Assembly: GCF_000150275.1 (NCBI RefSeq)
Contig: NW_002060943.1
Span: 5,297,950 to 5,361,949, forward strand
Length of the DNA stretch: 64,000 bases
DNA from: Trichoplax adhaerens
Lineage: Eukaryota > Placozoa > Uniplacotomia > Trichoplacea > Trichoplacidae
Direction of reading: 5' to 3'
The notes beneath the pieces were generated by a model. It had not been told where the DNA came from. It saw only the letters and a program-made list of their open reading frames with translations, and searched no databases. The position numbers and the translations under genes were made by a program. Below, one piece after another: positions 49,970-63,500 of this stretch (the first letter of the stretch is position 1; the number at the start of each line of letters is the position of its first letter).

Positions 49970-50890
49970 ACTGGCTGGGATCTATAATAAACGTTAATTA
50001 ATTAACAGAGCTCATAACATGGCATTTTGGCAATGATAGAGAGGTCATCCATAGAATCCTTAACTATAATATTTATTATTTATACGATTCGTTACCAGTT
50101 GCTATTATAGACTACTAGGGATCGAATAATAATAACAGAAATTAGAACAGCATTTGGCAATGATGGAGAGGTCATCAATAGAACCCTTGACTACAATAGT
50201 ATTTATTAGTCATATTATTGGTTTCTGTCATTACCTCCCAAAATTGATATCTTTACTAGTTGCTATTGTAGGCTACGACTGGGATCTATTAATAACAGAA
50301 CTCATAACATAGCATTTTGTAATGATGGAGAAGTTATCAATATAATGCTTGACAATAATAATATTTTTAGTCATATCGTTTTCTGTTTTTACCCCAGATA
50401 ATACCCTTGCTGGTTGCTACTGCAGACTGTTGCTTAGATCTGCTGATTGAAACAAAACTCGTAGCTGGGCATCTTTGTGATCGATTGCTACGGCAGACTA
50501 CTGCTGGGATCTATTGGTTAACAAATGTTATAACATGGCATTTAACAATCATAGAGAGGTTATCCTTAGAATTCTTGACCATAATATTTTAGTCCCACAG
50601 ATTTTTATCATTATCCTCTAAAATTGATATCCTTCCCAATGGCTACGGCAGATTGCTACTGGGATCGATTGATTAACAGAATTCGTAATATGGCATTTAT
50701 GCAATCATGAAGAGAATATTGATGGAATTCTTAACTATAATATTTATTAATCATATAATATTCTGTTGTAACCTCTCTCCCCAAATTGATACCCCTACCG
50801 ATTGTTACGGCAGACTACTACTGGGATCTATTGATTAACAGAACTCATAAAATGACATTTTTACAATCATATAGTCAGAGATGGATTACG
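49970..50890. repeat. ~160-bp tandem repeat, about 6 units
   Basis: The block AACAGAACTCATAACATGGCATTT recurs with GCATTT at 50022, 50150, 50312, 50538, 50693 and (ACATTT) 50856. Units also contain AATGATAGAGAGGTCATC, ATATTTATTAGTCATA, AAATTGATA and GGCAGACTACTGGGATCTATT. One interval of 226 bp includes an extra partial unit. Confidence 0.75.
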
Positions 50891-51359
50891 GAACACTAGT
50901 TGTCTAAAACATATTTGACTATATTATTTATTATTCCTACAGTTTTCTGATATATCTAATCCTCTCATTAATATATAAGTTATAAACACTAGTGCTAATA
51001 AGCAAACTTGGAGATACTATCTTATTCGGTGTCTGATAGAGTATCTTATTATGTCAGAGCCTATCACATTATTGCCTCCTTTTTCAAGTTATATTATCTG
51101 TAGCTTTATTTTTACCGTATGTTATTTAACACTGGCATGATATCTTTTCTTCCTATGATATGGCCTATGGCATTACTATTTCAATAGACAAGGAGAAATA
51201 GGATACTTAATACTATAATACTATTTACTATTTATGTAGTATCTATTTTTTGCCAGGATCTAACCTATCATGTCACTGCCCCAATGTAAAAGTCATATTA
51301 TCTTTGACTATTTATTCTACTATTTAAAACTCAAAATAATAAGAAATTCTACTGGCTAA

Positions 51360-51650
51360 AAGTCACGAATTGACTTTTGCCTTCTAACACTTATCTTATT
51401 TTCGTTAGATAACATTCTATGGTATTTGTTAAGAATACTATTAAGATAAGTATTATCTATGGCGTTACACATTCTTTCATAGATCTATGCATAGTTTTAT
51501 CACATTATCGATATACTGATAACTAATGGTCCAGTAGATTTACTATAGATTGACTAATTTTTCATAAAGTTTGAGCTCAGCTTCGTCTAAGAGAGGCTAG
51601 CGGTATTGCTGTTTCTCTTGATGATAGAACATCATCAGTATTTAGACTCT
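51360..51650 (+). repeat. Dispersed repeat family, copy 3
   Basis: Same order of blocks as the 8300 copy: GTCACGAATTGACTTTTGCC, ACTTATCTTATTTTCG, GTTACACATTCTTTCATAGAT, CTGATAACTAATGG, AAAGTTTGAGCTCAGCTTCG, TCTAAGAGAGGCTAG and CATCAGTATTTAGAC. At 43 kb from copy 1 it shows that the family is dispersed rather than tandem. Confidence 0.65.
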
Positions 51651-51830
51651 TACCGTAGGTAAATGAACGAAGGATAATCCTGACTGTAAGTGCGTTTTAT
51701 TTACTATTCTTCCAAACACTATTATGCCATGAAAATCTACTAGCAACGTTATAGTTATATAGATTACTACGTGGTTATGCATAACACTGTACTATAGGGG
51801 TGTAATATTATATTTTGTATCTTGCTTTAG

Positions 51831-51988
51831 TTGATCCAGTGAAGGATGATCAAGTGTATACTAGAACAATTATGATTGTACTTGGATGTGTTATTGCAGC
51901 AGTTTTCGGTAAAATTTTTACTGCAATATGTTGCAAAACTCGATCAAACAGAAGAGCTCCTGGATATGGAGGTTTGCGTCGCTATTAA
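51831..51988 (+). CDS. Possible terminal exon of a small single-pass membrane protein
   Basis: The acceptor TTGCTTTAG ends at 51830. Reading in phase 2 gives about 52 codons to a TAA at 51988. The peptide has an acidic lead (DPVKDDQ), a hydrophobic helix of about 20 residues starting TIMIVLGCVIAAVFG, then a Cys pair (AICCK) and a basic, Gly/Tyr-containing tail (GYGGLRRY). This resembles a type I membrane protein with palmitoylatable cysteines just inside the membrane. No upstream exon was identified, and repeat copy 3 lies just upstream. An alternative donor (GGAG|GTTTGC at 51971) could splice to a candidate exon at 53742. It may be a pseudo-exon. Confidence 0.3.
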
Positions 51989-54900
51989 AAGAAAGAGTTA
52001 GAATGATTTAAATAATCTCGTGTATTACTATAAGTTAATCATAGCACTTAGATTAGTTACTCTTACTTTTAATATAAGACAATTCCATTTCTCTTTCTAG
52101 CTTCTGAAGATTTCAATCAGCAATTGGATAGCCGATATATAAATAGTGACTACATACGAACTAGCAAAGTTGCCCTTAGTTACAATGAAGTCACTCATTT
52201 AAATTGCATTGGAAATAGTGAAATTTAGCACTTGGTATACATTCGCTATCAGCACTCATATTTAACCTCGTTGTACGAGTTATCCTTAATTAAAGCGTTA
52301 TAAGATTAATATTGCTAGTGTATTTTGATAAATTAAAATTAGTGCATCATGCAAAATTGTTATAGACCAGATTAGATAGACGCATTTTCCCTAGATGCTA
52401 AAGAATGATTCATGACTACAACCAGCATGCTTAATAGGCTTAATCTCTATCTAGCTGTGTATCCGATAAATCAATCTGTTGATGATTAAGATTATTTCTT
52501 GTCCAGATTGGAATCGTTCCTATTATTCGTAAGAATATGCCCAATTAATTGATCAGATCAACTGTGGCCATGCATAAGTTTATTCTCTATTTAATCTTGA
52601 CATAAGGTAAATTAATTGTTCACCTAGGATAAAGCCAAATGGACTCTTCATCTCCGTTATTAACAAGCCGATTCAATTAAAATCTTCTCAAGTTAAATGA
52701 TAATTATATCATAATGAGGATAAGTAATAATTTTTAATGTACGCAGTAGTATCTGTTGATAATACCGGTGTTTCTAAATTTGTTCAATAAATATATAACT
52801 TATTTTCCTAATTAAATTGTCGATCCTATGAATGTGAGTATTATTCCATTCTTGTCTATACTAAATACATACTTATACGCGTATGAAGCTATTTATTATA
52901 ATTGAATAAATAAAGATGAATCCATGATGAAGACTTTGTTCTCATTTTTTTGCGGAAAAGCTTAATAATTCAACACTTCCATCTACATTTACAGCTAATA
53001 TCATGAATGACAACACGAAAATGCTATTATCAGTGGCGATTGTAAGGATCAAGCTTGTGTTGCCAGGCGATAATGAAAAGTTTGTATACACATACACATT
53101 AACTTTTTAGTCTACTAGTACCGTACCTGTTCTATAAACGGGGAAAATACGCAAATACATGTGTACGATTTATTTTTGTACCTTGATAATTATAAGATAT
53201 TTAAAACGTTCTTTCGTTTTATTTAAGTACCGAGTCAATCATATACTACTATCACCACGGCCTTTTGCCTAACGTATTTAAACCTTTAAATCTGTGGTTA
53301 AAAGTGATATAGCTGCTGTCTGCACTCTTGCATTTCGAAAATAAAAGGAATTAGTAAAAAGTTTACATTATTATAGTTATAAGCTAAGTTTACACTTAAT
53401 TACTGCATATTTGCCATATTCATAATACTGAATGTCAACATCTTTATGTGTTGGTTATACTTTATTGAGATATTCTTGAAATAACGGTAAATAACGAACT
53501 GGATAAATTATAAAAATTGTATGCCCTGACAGTAACTCTTTCATTCTAGCATGCATTCACAAGTACAAGATAATAAAATTATGGTAATTATGTATTAAAG
53601 ATTTTCCTCGTTCATCAAGTAAAACGTGTACGGTATTTTGCATACTTTCATAATATTATCAGTCGTAATTTATGTTTAGGTAAGAACATTATACTGTAGA
53701 TTAGCTGCTTTTCTATATAAAATTGCGTTCATCATTTCAGGTAGGAGAGATGTGTATTTGCCATTGGCTCCTGATGCTTCAGTTTTTTGAGCTGTACTCT
53801 AAGTAAATGTTGAAGAGGACAACCTGATAGCCCGATAGTGTATACTGTAGCTAATTGCCACAAACTTAGGTCTATAGTATGGCTGCTAAATCTAAATCTA
53901 TAGATTCATTAAACCCCCATTGCCATAGCAGTATATACTGTATAGTATTTCGTAATATCTTGTTCATTACAGTCATGTAGTGATATAAGCTATATGCATA
54001 AGTGCTACGAACTTAACTTAAGAGCTTCAATATACTTCTAGAAATGAGCCGAACTACACTACAAAAATTTATATTAGGAATTTATTTATCAACCATCATT
54101 AATGTGAACAAGCTAATAGGTAATTACGTGTTTTACTACTACAATTAAAATTATAATTAATTATCATTGGGACTAGCCTAATACTGGGATATTAATTAAG
54201 TGTAATTAAGTATCAGCAGTAGATTAAGAATGCAGTACAGTAATGGCTCAAAAGTAGGCTGTGGGGTGGTTTATATCAATTATAACCAAATATGATGCAA
54301 AGTTTTGGCTCCATGAATTGATATAGTAATCATTTTAAACGTTATATAGGAGTTTACGTAATAATAACTCAAGAATGAGCCATTAGCTTAAGAGGAGAAT
54401 TAGACAATCCAAGAATTTATGAATAGTTATACTCTAGGCTTTGTTATAAGTGAAGTTTCTTCGAACTTATTCTGTTGCTAGTAGATAGATTATGCCATAA
54501 CTTATGAATAGCTTTACACTCAGATAGGACGAGTAGATGATTGCGATTAGTTAACGCTTGCAATCTACTGCTTGATCGTATGATCCGTTTGAAGAATTTG
54601 CTTAATGATAGCCTAGTAATGAAAGAAACGACTTTAAGCTAATATTAAAAGCGTTCAGACTACCCATACTAGAGTCCTAAAATCATGTTCTGCTTCACAG
54701 TATAACGAAAAGTCTCCCTGTAATGATGATTACATTGGTAAGGCTCTATAAATATAGCTAATCTATTTTTTCTGACATGAAGATGTAATACCATGATTTA
54801 ATATAGCTCATAGGCATACATCTATCATGGTATTTCCATTTCAATAGTATCTTCTATCCAGCTAGGCATTCATTGCTCTATCTAATGGAGTTTTAGCATG

Positions 54901-57549
54901 GTTAGTTGTTTTTGCATGTCGGGAATCATGATTGTTGTATCGTCAAGTTTAATCAAGCTTACTGTTATTGTGATCTACTGTAATAGGATGATTTATTACA
55001 GCATTAAAATAAGAAGTTCACGCTATGAGGTCTACTCTTATTAGGCCGATTTGATGTTGTCTAGGCTTCAAAATAACGTTAACAATATGCCATTTGGATA
55101 TAAAGCTTGCTATTATAACAATGTGATAAGGAGATGATTTATTATAGCATTAAAATAAGAAGAAATTTATACCATGAGGTCTATTTTTATTCCGAAGACT
55201 TAAATGTTGTTTATCTTGTCGCTGTTTCGAGAGTAACGTAGATATTATATATTTAAAAAATGATGAATCATATAACTACGTTATTAATAGATTTTAGATT
55301 TATTCAGCGACTTATTGAATGTAAATTCCAATGAAATTACCTCTTGCCAGCAGGCAACATTCATGTGGTTTATGGATATTTGTCGGGATCAAGATAAATC
55401 AATAACTTATATCGCTCTTTATTAAAGAAATACTAAAATTACGCATAATTGCATGATTTTGGCTGTTTTTCTATCTGTAAAGATGATATTTTATGTAAAA
55501 AGATGTAATTATCTGACTGTATTATGGCATAAATTTAAATAAATGAGTATATGCCCAATTAGAATATAGGGTTATAACGGAACAGTATAAAAAAGATCGA
55601 CACGATTTTTGCTCTGCTCAATAATACTTGCAAGGAACAAATTGTCCAGTCTTTGATCGGATAACGAGTAAAAAGTAATTCCAAAATTATCGGCGCTTAC
55701 TTTTGTAAATTATTTGTATCTTGCCTTAGGCTACAAATAGTAAAATTGTGTTATTTATATCTTTACTTTGTATTCAATTCCTACGGATATTTTAAGAATC
55801 GCTGCCTTACTCACTCATTAAAAAATAACGACGTGATGGAATGAGAACTTTACATCGTAATTAACAGAAATATGACAAGGATCCACTTCTGAATCTCTTA
55901 AGCTCATGCAAAACCTATTATGCTAGTATAAGTTTTTGGTAGAATACTCGCTTTCTATTTTCCATGCCATTATAATTATCTGTTCTAACTAATCAGAGAT
56001 TAATATTCGTAAAGTAAAGAATGGTTATTGCTAAAACTACTAGATGAATAATATACAAGAACAAGGCCCAAATTTATATGGGCAATATTCAAGAACCAGA
56101 TCCTACTTTACAGTTTGAGACACTGTCAGTTTTTGACTGCATTATTTGTACCATAGATAGATAGTGTTGCTGATTCTGGCCCATGAATCATTAAATTGTG
56201 CTACTGTAAGTGCTATGCAAATATTAGATCGAATTTTAATACAAATTGTTTTAATTCCAGAGTTATAATCACCTTGATAGTAATCTGACTTAATAGTATT
56301 GTAGATATGGCTTACGGTACATAATATGAAGCTTGCCGATGGAATCTTATAAGACTATAATAGAATTTACTGCTGTAGAGTAACTTTAAATTAGTAATAT
56401 TATCCTTAGAAATATGTGCTAACTGTATTTTTTGATGATAAATAGATTATTAATTCGTTGGGTTATAATAAAAATAACACGCTAAGAAGAATACATAAGG
56501 TTATAAACTGTTTTTTGCCTTCAAAATTTGATTTGCATTACTTTTACATAAAATTGAAATAATTTAGGGGAATAGGTACGGTACTGTGCTACATCTGATA
56601 ATTTTCGCAAGTATCGAGCTTGCTCCGACCAATCATTTTTCTCTTATTTATGAATAATTCCGTCGCCGATCATGTTAAAAATAAAAGGATACTCAATATG
56701 GAATAAAAGAAATATTCTGACTTTATTGATATATTAGGTAGAACAAGTGAATATAAAAATAACACATTTACAGCTTGCACATATTACAAGTGGTAAGTTA
56801 ATGAAATATAGTTTTTAATTACCAATAGACAGTGCATTTAAGTTTATCTGTTAATAATTCGTATACCGATTAGCATAATTATATTTATGCATTTATACAT
56901 ATAAATATATTTATAGCGTTAATCCAATAATGCATCAGGATTATGCTACAAAATAAATTTTTTAAAAAGTTACAGCATTTTGTGATACAAACAAAGTAAA
57001 AAGGGAATTGATAGTAAAAATTAATAAATTGATTACATTTACCATTATTTTCCTTCGTTAGAAATATAATTTCAATCTCTTGCTATCTGCCTTAAAAATA
57101 TATTTTAGAAGAAATTATAAACTTTTTTGCTACCATTAATTTCACTTTGAAGCCAAAAAATATAATGTGAATGTTGACAGTAAGATCGAAAGGAGTATGC
57201 TGAGGTACTACAACAGCAATTTAGATAAATTACTGCTCATAGACATCTCTTTATTTTGGCCGTAGTTAATACAATCGGTAGGCAATCGATTTGGATATGG
57301 AAATGTACATCATTGCATAAAATTATAAAACTACGATCTTTTAGCGATATTAACTGGAAAGTTTCTGTACAATGTTTAAGAACGTTAATCCCTTTAAATT
57401 ACTACCGTAATAAATGGCATCATTACAGCTAAGATCATGGATACATTAATACAAGTTAATTATGTTATAGGAATACCTAACTAGCAATGTACATCAGGTA
57501 GAAAGAGTTTTAGACAACATGGGTTCAATCGTAGAATTAATTTTCAGTA
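51989..57549. other. AT-rich intergenic region
   Basis: These 5.6 kb lie before the 3' end of the actin-fusion gene. A possible exon at about 53742-53792, after the acceptor TTCATCATTTCAG, reads RRDVYLPLAPDASVF before a stop; I could not tie it to a gene with confidence. Otherwise I saw nothing that can be supported. Confidence 0.45.
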
Positions 57550-60500
57550 TTATAAGCAACGGCGATTGACTATAGATGGCCCAAATTCTTCATATTCAGC
57601 ACTAGTTATACACATGCGGCAAAACTTTGGCGAGCTTGCTAATATTGCACCTCCTCGCCATATTGTATTAATCCTACTACATGGGCTATGTATCCTGATT
57701 TTACCACACATTGAAGGTGTTTCAAATTCAATTTCTTCTTTCAGACGCTCTGGTAATCCCTTAAATTGGCTATTACCACCGGCTAAGACAACATTTTGCA
57801 TCAATTCTTTCCTAATATCAACATCACATGATGTAATACAACTGGAAATGCTCTTATGGATGCCGGCCAAATCGAGCCCGACCATAGCTGGACTAAATAA
57901 AACTTCTGGACAGCGAAAGCGTTCATTACCAATCTTAATCACCTGGCCATCAGGCAATGTATAAGAAGTTTCGACAGATTCTTCGTCAACGGATAAGGTG
58001 TCATAATCTAATGTTACAAAGCATAAGTTTTCCTTGATTTCGCGGACTGTTTCCATATCAGCATCCGTTGTGAACGAACTTCCCCTATCATTTAATGCCC
58101 TTGCCAAAAATTGTGTTAAGTCTTGACCGGCTAAATTTAATCTTTGCACTGCATAATCTAGGACACAGCCTTCATAGATTGGAACCGAATAGCTCACACC
58201 ATCGCCACTATCAAAGACCAATCCTAAAAAAATCGAGTTATTAATGGGTGAGTAAATGTTAGAATGTGAAATCGTCAAGAGTACAAAAATCTATAAATAT
58301 TGCAAGATATGCTCCCTAGCTAATAAAGCATACATAAATATTGTGATGCTATGACAAAGTAGGTGCTTAACGAAGATTCTGGCTTATAATCAAGAAATCT
58401 ATTGCAGCTAGTGTGTGCTAGCCAAATAATTGATACTAAGGAATGTAGCTTATAGATATATGCAATATAAATTCTAGACCGATTCCACTAACCTGTTGTC
58501 CTTCCACTCTCATATAATGATAATAGCGCTTCAGTTGCAACATAGAGATAGGGCACATTAAAATTTTCAAACATGATCTGAGTTATGGTTTCACGGTTTT
58601 TCTTAGGGTTCATTGGTGCTTCAGTGATGAGCACTGGATGTTCATTAGCTTCTAATCTTAATTGGTCTTCAAACATATGCTGCCATAACTAAAATAAAAG
58701 GTAGCTGTTACTGTATGCATCTACATATTTATACAAGTAATTAGTCCATAAAATTAACATATTAGGCAAGTAACTTGGGTTGATTGCATTTATACAAGTC
58801 TACAGATATCGTCGACGGTAAATAAAAGTACTTACTAATTCCATATCATCCCAGTCTTTGACAACGCCATGCTCCACGGGATGACTTAAAGTAAGTACAT
58901 CCCGTTTTTCTTGAGCAGCATCTCCATAATATAACGCACCACCATCATTTGTCAATTGCTATAATTTTTAATGAAACAATTTTTATCAATATTGATTACT
59001 GATAATTAGCACAGCTGATGCAGGAGAATATCATAACTATGGTAACAAAAACGTTTAGTATCATGATTTTAAGGTCATATTGCGATTCTACCTGCTATTC
59101 ATTTCAATAATATCGATCGCATACCAATACTAGCTATTTTTTCTCTAATACTTAGCTATTTTTCTTTTTCGATTATCATTGTTAAATTTATAATACATGG
59201 ACAAAACGCCAAATGTATTTATTATACCTTGTATTGAGGCCGGCCAACTATAGAAGGAAAAATTACGCTGGGATTACTTTCGGTTGCCAAACCAGCTTTT
59301 ATACTGCTTGAACCATTATCAATAACTATAGGTGTTTTAAAATCATCAAATGTCTAAGATGTAAAAAGATTTGTATTAAAATTAATTTATGTTTGGGAGA
59401 GTAAGGATTCGTGATTTTACCATTTATTCTTGTGGCGAAATTTATATTCACTTACTTCTGAACTTGGAGACTGAAGAGGTGAGCATTTAACGTGGTCGTC
59501 TAAATCCAAACTAAGTTTAGATCTGTTACTAGCTTCATCAGACGTTTCGACAACGGTCTCGCTTATAGGCTGATCATCTGTTTTAGTAGTGTCTTGATTA
59601 GCTGAGGATAGGTTTTCAAGAGTTTCGGCCGTCGTAGATTTAGCAGCCCTTTCGTCTGCAGTTATTGTTTCGTTGTCGTTGCTTTTAGCTAATTTTGCGG
59701 ATTCCTGGCTTGTTCTATCATTCACATCTTCTATTGTTGCTGTTTCAGATTGGGCTTGTGAATTATTTGATCCTTCACTGCTACTACTTCTTGATTTGCT
59801 ATTTTCTGATGCACTCTCAGGTTTGATATTATTATCTGAGTAGAAGGGTTTATGTCCGTTATCTTCGCTAGAAGATTCATTACCGGATGCTGTTCCGCTT
59901 AAACTTCGCTGCGATGCCGATGATGCTGCTCCGTCTGATGCATCGGTATCCGTGCCAGTTTGTACTTTTTGATCTACTTCACGAGCATTTTTTGTTGCTG
60001 TTTCCATCACTAACTCCTCTGAGCCATTGGTAGCTCTTTTAATGTCTGTTTCCATTTCGTTTTGCGCCGGATCAGCAGAAATAGATTCCTTACTATTATT
60101 GACTACTTCCTTAGATTCGCTAGTAGTAGTTGTATTTTGTTGCGAGTCTGCTACCTTTATGACCGCGTTATCATTTTTAGAATTATTCATTACGGTATTT
60201 TGATCCTCATATTCGGAAGATATATTTTCTGGGTTTAAAGTAACTTGATCTGAGATTGATTTCGATTCGGCCTCGACAGTATCTGATTTTTTAATCGTTA
60301 TAACTTCCTTATTTACATTTTCAGCATGGAGTGTACGACTATTATCTGTTTTGTCAGTGCTACTATCTTGTAAGGCTGCATTATCGGTAGATATTTCTTC
60401 ATTGGACGCTTGGTTCTCTTTTAATTTATCGGAGGACGATTCCACTTCGGCATTAGTATCGCTTTGAGGAGTCGATTCCGCATTAGCAACGGATTCAATT

Positions 60501-63500
60501 GCATTTATCTGTGTATTATTTACTGATTCTTGTTGATGACTTGACGGATCAGTTGCATTCTCCCCTTGGCCAGAATCACCGATATTCTCTTGTTCATCCA
60601 TGGCCATAAGTCTATTTTCTAATTCTTGTGATAATAAAGCAGCTGCTTCTTCTGATTCATCAACTGCTGACCGCCTACTTCTTCCTTTAGGTTTGTTGGC
60701 TTTAGGAATTTCAATAATTTCTTGATCTGAAGACTCGTCAGCAGGTTCTATATCATTAGACTGTATGGCATCATCCGTTACTTCTGTACTTGCTTGAGCT
60801 AAAGAATTAATTTCAACGGTGTTATTACTACTGCTCTCCTCTGCAACAGATTGCGATTCACCTTCCTTTCCAGTAAGATGTTGTTCAGATTGATCTTTAT
60901 TTTCATGATCAGATTGCTTTGCGGTTTCGGGTGTAGAATTATGGACGTCAATACTTGGAGAGTCTAATTGCTGATCCGCTACCTCTACGGGAGTACTTTT
61001 CGATAACGATGAATTACTACTTTCATTTTCATTTGCTATTTGTTTATCAGTTAAGCTTAACGTTTCACCGGTTATATTCTGCTGTACTTCTGTTATATGA
61101 ATCTCATTTAAACTACTACTTGCTATATTATCAACCGTTGCGTTTTCAGCGTTTTCATCAACTTGATAGTTTTCTTTCACGTTTCTTTTGACTTCTGCTG
61201 TTGTTTCTTGCATATTAGAAACAGGCAAAGAGGTGTTGATATTTTCAATTGAGATATCAGTATTACCATCATTTTGTGTATTAGAATTTGGAAGAAGAGC
61301 TACAGCTGATAATTCTATGCTACCAGTGGAGGAAACAGATTCCTTAGTATTTCCTGACTGATCATTTATTTGCATTAATTGACCTTGGACAAGGTCTTGA
61401 TTACTTTTAGCTTGATTGGAAGTAAGTTCTGTAGTTGATTTGATATCAGTGCTAATGCCACCTTCATGACTGCTTTCATTGGATTTAGATGAGAGTATTC
61501 CAGCTTGCTGGAGTTGGTCTGATCTCAGTTGTTCAGCTGATATATTCCTTGGATGCCAATTTGTAGACGGTATTGCTGTTGTATTTAAACCAGGGTGTTG
61601 TGAAGAGTTGGGCATCATTAATGGGTATCCTGAATATTGCATTTGTCCTGGAAAGTACTGTGGAAATGCAGGATTGATATACATGGGATTTTGCCCAGGT
61701 GACGGGTAAAAGTTAGCTGGAGGCATCCCTGGCATATAGGTGACATAATTTGGATGTTGTCCGATCACATTCACTGGCGAAGTGTAAGCAGGATAGCCTC
61801 CACCATAGCCTAAAAATTCTGGACTATTAAAATGATGGGGATACATCGCCCGATATTGGGCATTTGGTATCATTCCTTGCTCAGCAAAATTGGAGTACAT
61901 CATATTTTGTGGACTGAATTGAGTGAAAATCTCTTGTCCGGCAATGGCACGTCCTACCGGGGATGATAAATTACTACTGGCAGTTGGAGATACATGTTGT
62001 TGTGAATCAAACATCTGAGCATTGGCTCCCATACTTGGGCTTGATATATTGGAAGAAATTGTCGAAAAGGAACTTGTTGTAGCGTGTGTACTATTTATTG
62101 TTGAGTCATTTGTGGCAACTGCGGTAGTTAAGGAAGCATTTTGAACTACGTGGACTGTCGAAGTAAGTTCTTCAGGTGTAATTATTTGGCTACTGACTGT
62201 AGCACAAACTGCATTGATTGTAGTAGCTGTAGTGGTGACAATTTCATTTTCAACTATCTGTATTGATATTTCTTCAGTGTTTTTTTGTTCTGACGGTTTG
62301 GCAATGTCATGACTAGTAGTATCGGCTTCTTGATTATCAACATGATCTTTGTTGACATGGTGGTCATCATTGGCAGCTCTGCTAATCTCTACCTGAGGTA
62401 TTTCGATCGATTTATCTTGAATATTCTCTGAAGAAGTATTACCATCTTTTGGGGGATTCGAATTCTTACTAGAAGTTGCAACAGCTTTATCTTTTACTGG
62501 CTCTTCCATCGGAACATTGTTAAAATTGTTGTTTGGGTTAGCATCAATTTTACGAAGATTAGCTTCGAAATATAGCCTTTCGTCGGAGGTATCTAGTTGA
62601 CTAGTTGGTTGATGGCTTACATTATTTCTTGATCGATTCATTCTGTCATCAAGAGTACCTGAATAGGCATGATCTGGACTTAATGGACGATTATAAGGTG
62701 TCTGAGTTGATCCTTGGTATGGGTACTGAGTATTTTCAGTATAGCTGCTATGGCTGTCATGCTTTGGCATTTTAACAATTGGCTTTCGAACAGCTAGTTG
62801 GCTAGTTCTATCACTAACGACACTTTTTAGCTCCGCAATATGGTCAGGATTGACCTTAACGTTAGAAAATTTACCATAGCGTGAAGCAATGGCTAAATCT
62901 GTCGGTGTGGCTTTGAATTGGGATGATGATGCTAGTTGCAGAGATGCAGTTGCAGAAGAAGCTAATCCCATTTTATCCCTTGTAACATTATTTGTCCTTT
63001 GCTGGGTAGATGGAGGTGATGATTGAGAAGTTGTCCTAATTATAACACCTTTAGATGGTTGCTGATGTAACTGTGTTTGCACGTTAGATGTGCTTTGATT
63101 TCTTGGTGGGGATGCTCGCTGAGGAACGGATTTTTGATTCGTTGATGGCGGAGATCTATCTTGAGAAACAGGAATGGTGCGAGATTCGTGTACAGCATTT
63201 TTTAATATTTCCGTTTCCCGAAAAACTAATGCTCTTTCCTGCATAAGTCTTTTCTCTCGTTGTTGCTTTAATTGCTCTCGTTTTTGATATAGTTCAGATT
63301 CAAGCTTTCGCCGTAATTCATAACATAATTTCTGTTGGTTATTATGTTGTAACTGCTTAAGATTTTGAGCATCAGCTTGATGTTGTAATGTTTTCAGTCG
63401 ATTATTTTGTTCTCTCATAATTTGCTGTTCTGTTACTTTAGCCATGCTACGATTCATAATTGATCCATTATATCGTGGTGGTATTCCTCCCATAATTGGT

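Larger units (their letters stand above)
48751..51830. other. Intergenic region upstream of the coiled-coil Rab gene
   Basis: This region holds the coiled-coil Rab promoter, an array of about six units of a ~160-bp repeat (49970-50890) and copy 3 of the dispersed repeat (51360-51650). I recognise no other gene. Short frames such as 50407-50592 fall inside the array. Confidence 0.5.

Noticed and set aside
50407-50592. 61-codon plus-strand frame with Leu/Cys-rich translation
   Set aside because: It lies wholly inside the ~160-bp tandem array, so it is an artefact of the repeat.
57515-57545. Possible tRNA B-box (GGGTTCAATCG) downstream of the actin-like gene
   Set aside because: The match to GGTTCGANNCC is poor, no A box lies at the correct distance, and no cloverleaf can be drawn.
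59414-59420. Donor AAATG|GTAAAA at the end of the large frame as the splice into the actin exons
   Set aside because: It is in phase 2 while the actin exon needs phase 0; joining there creates a TGA at the junction. The GAA|GTAAGT donor 38 nt upstream is stronger and in phase.
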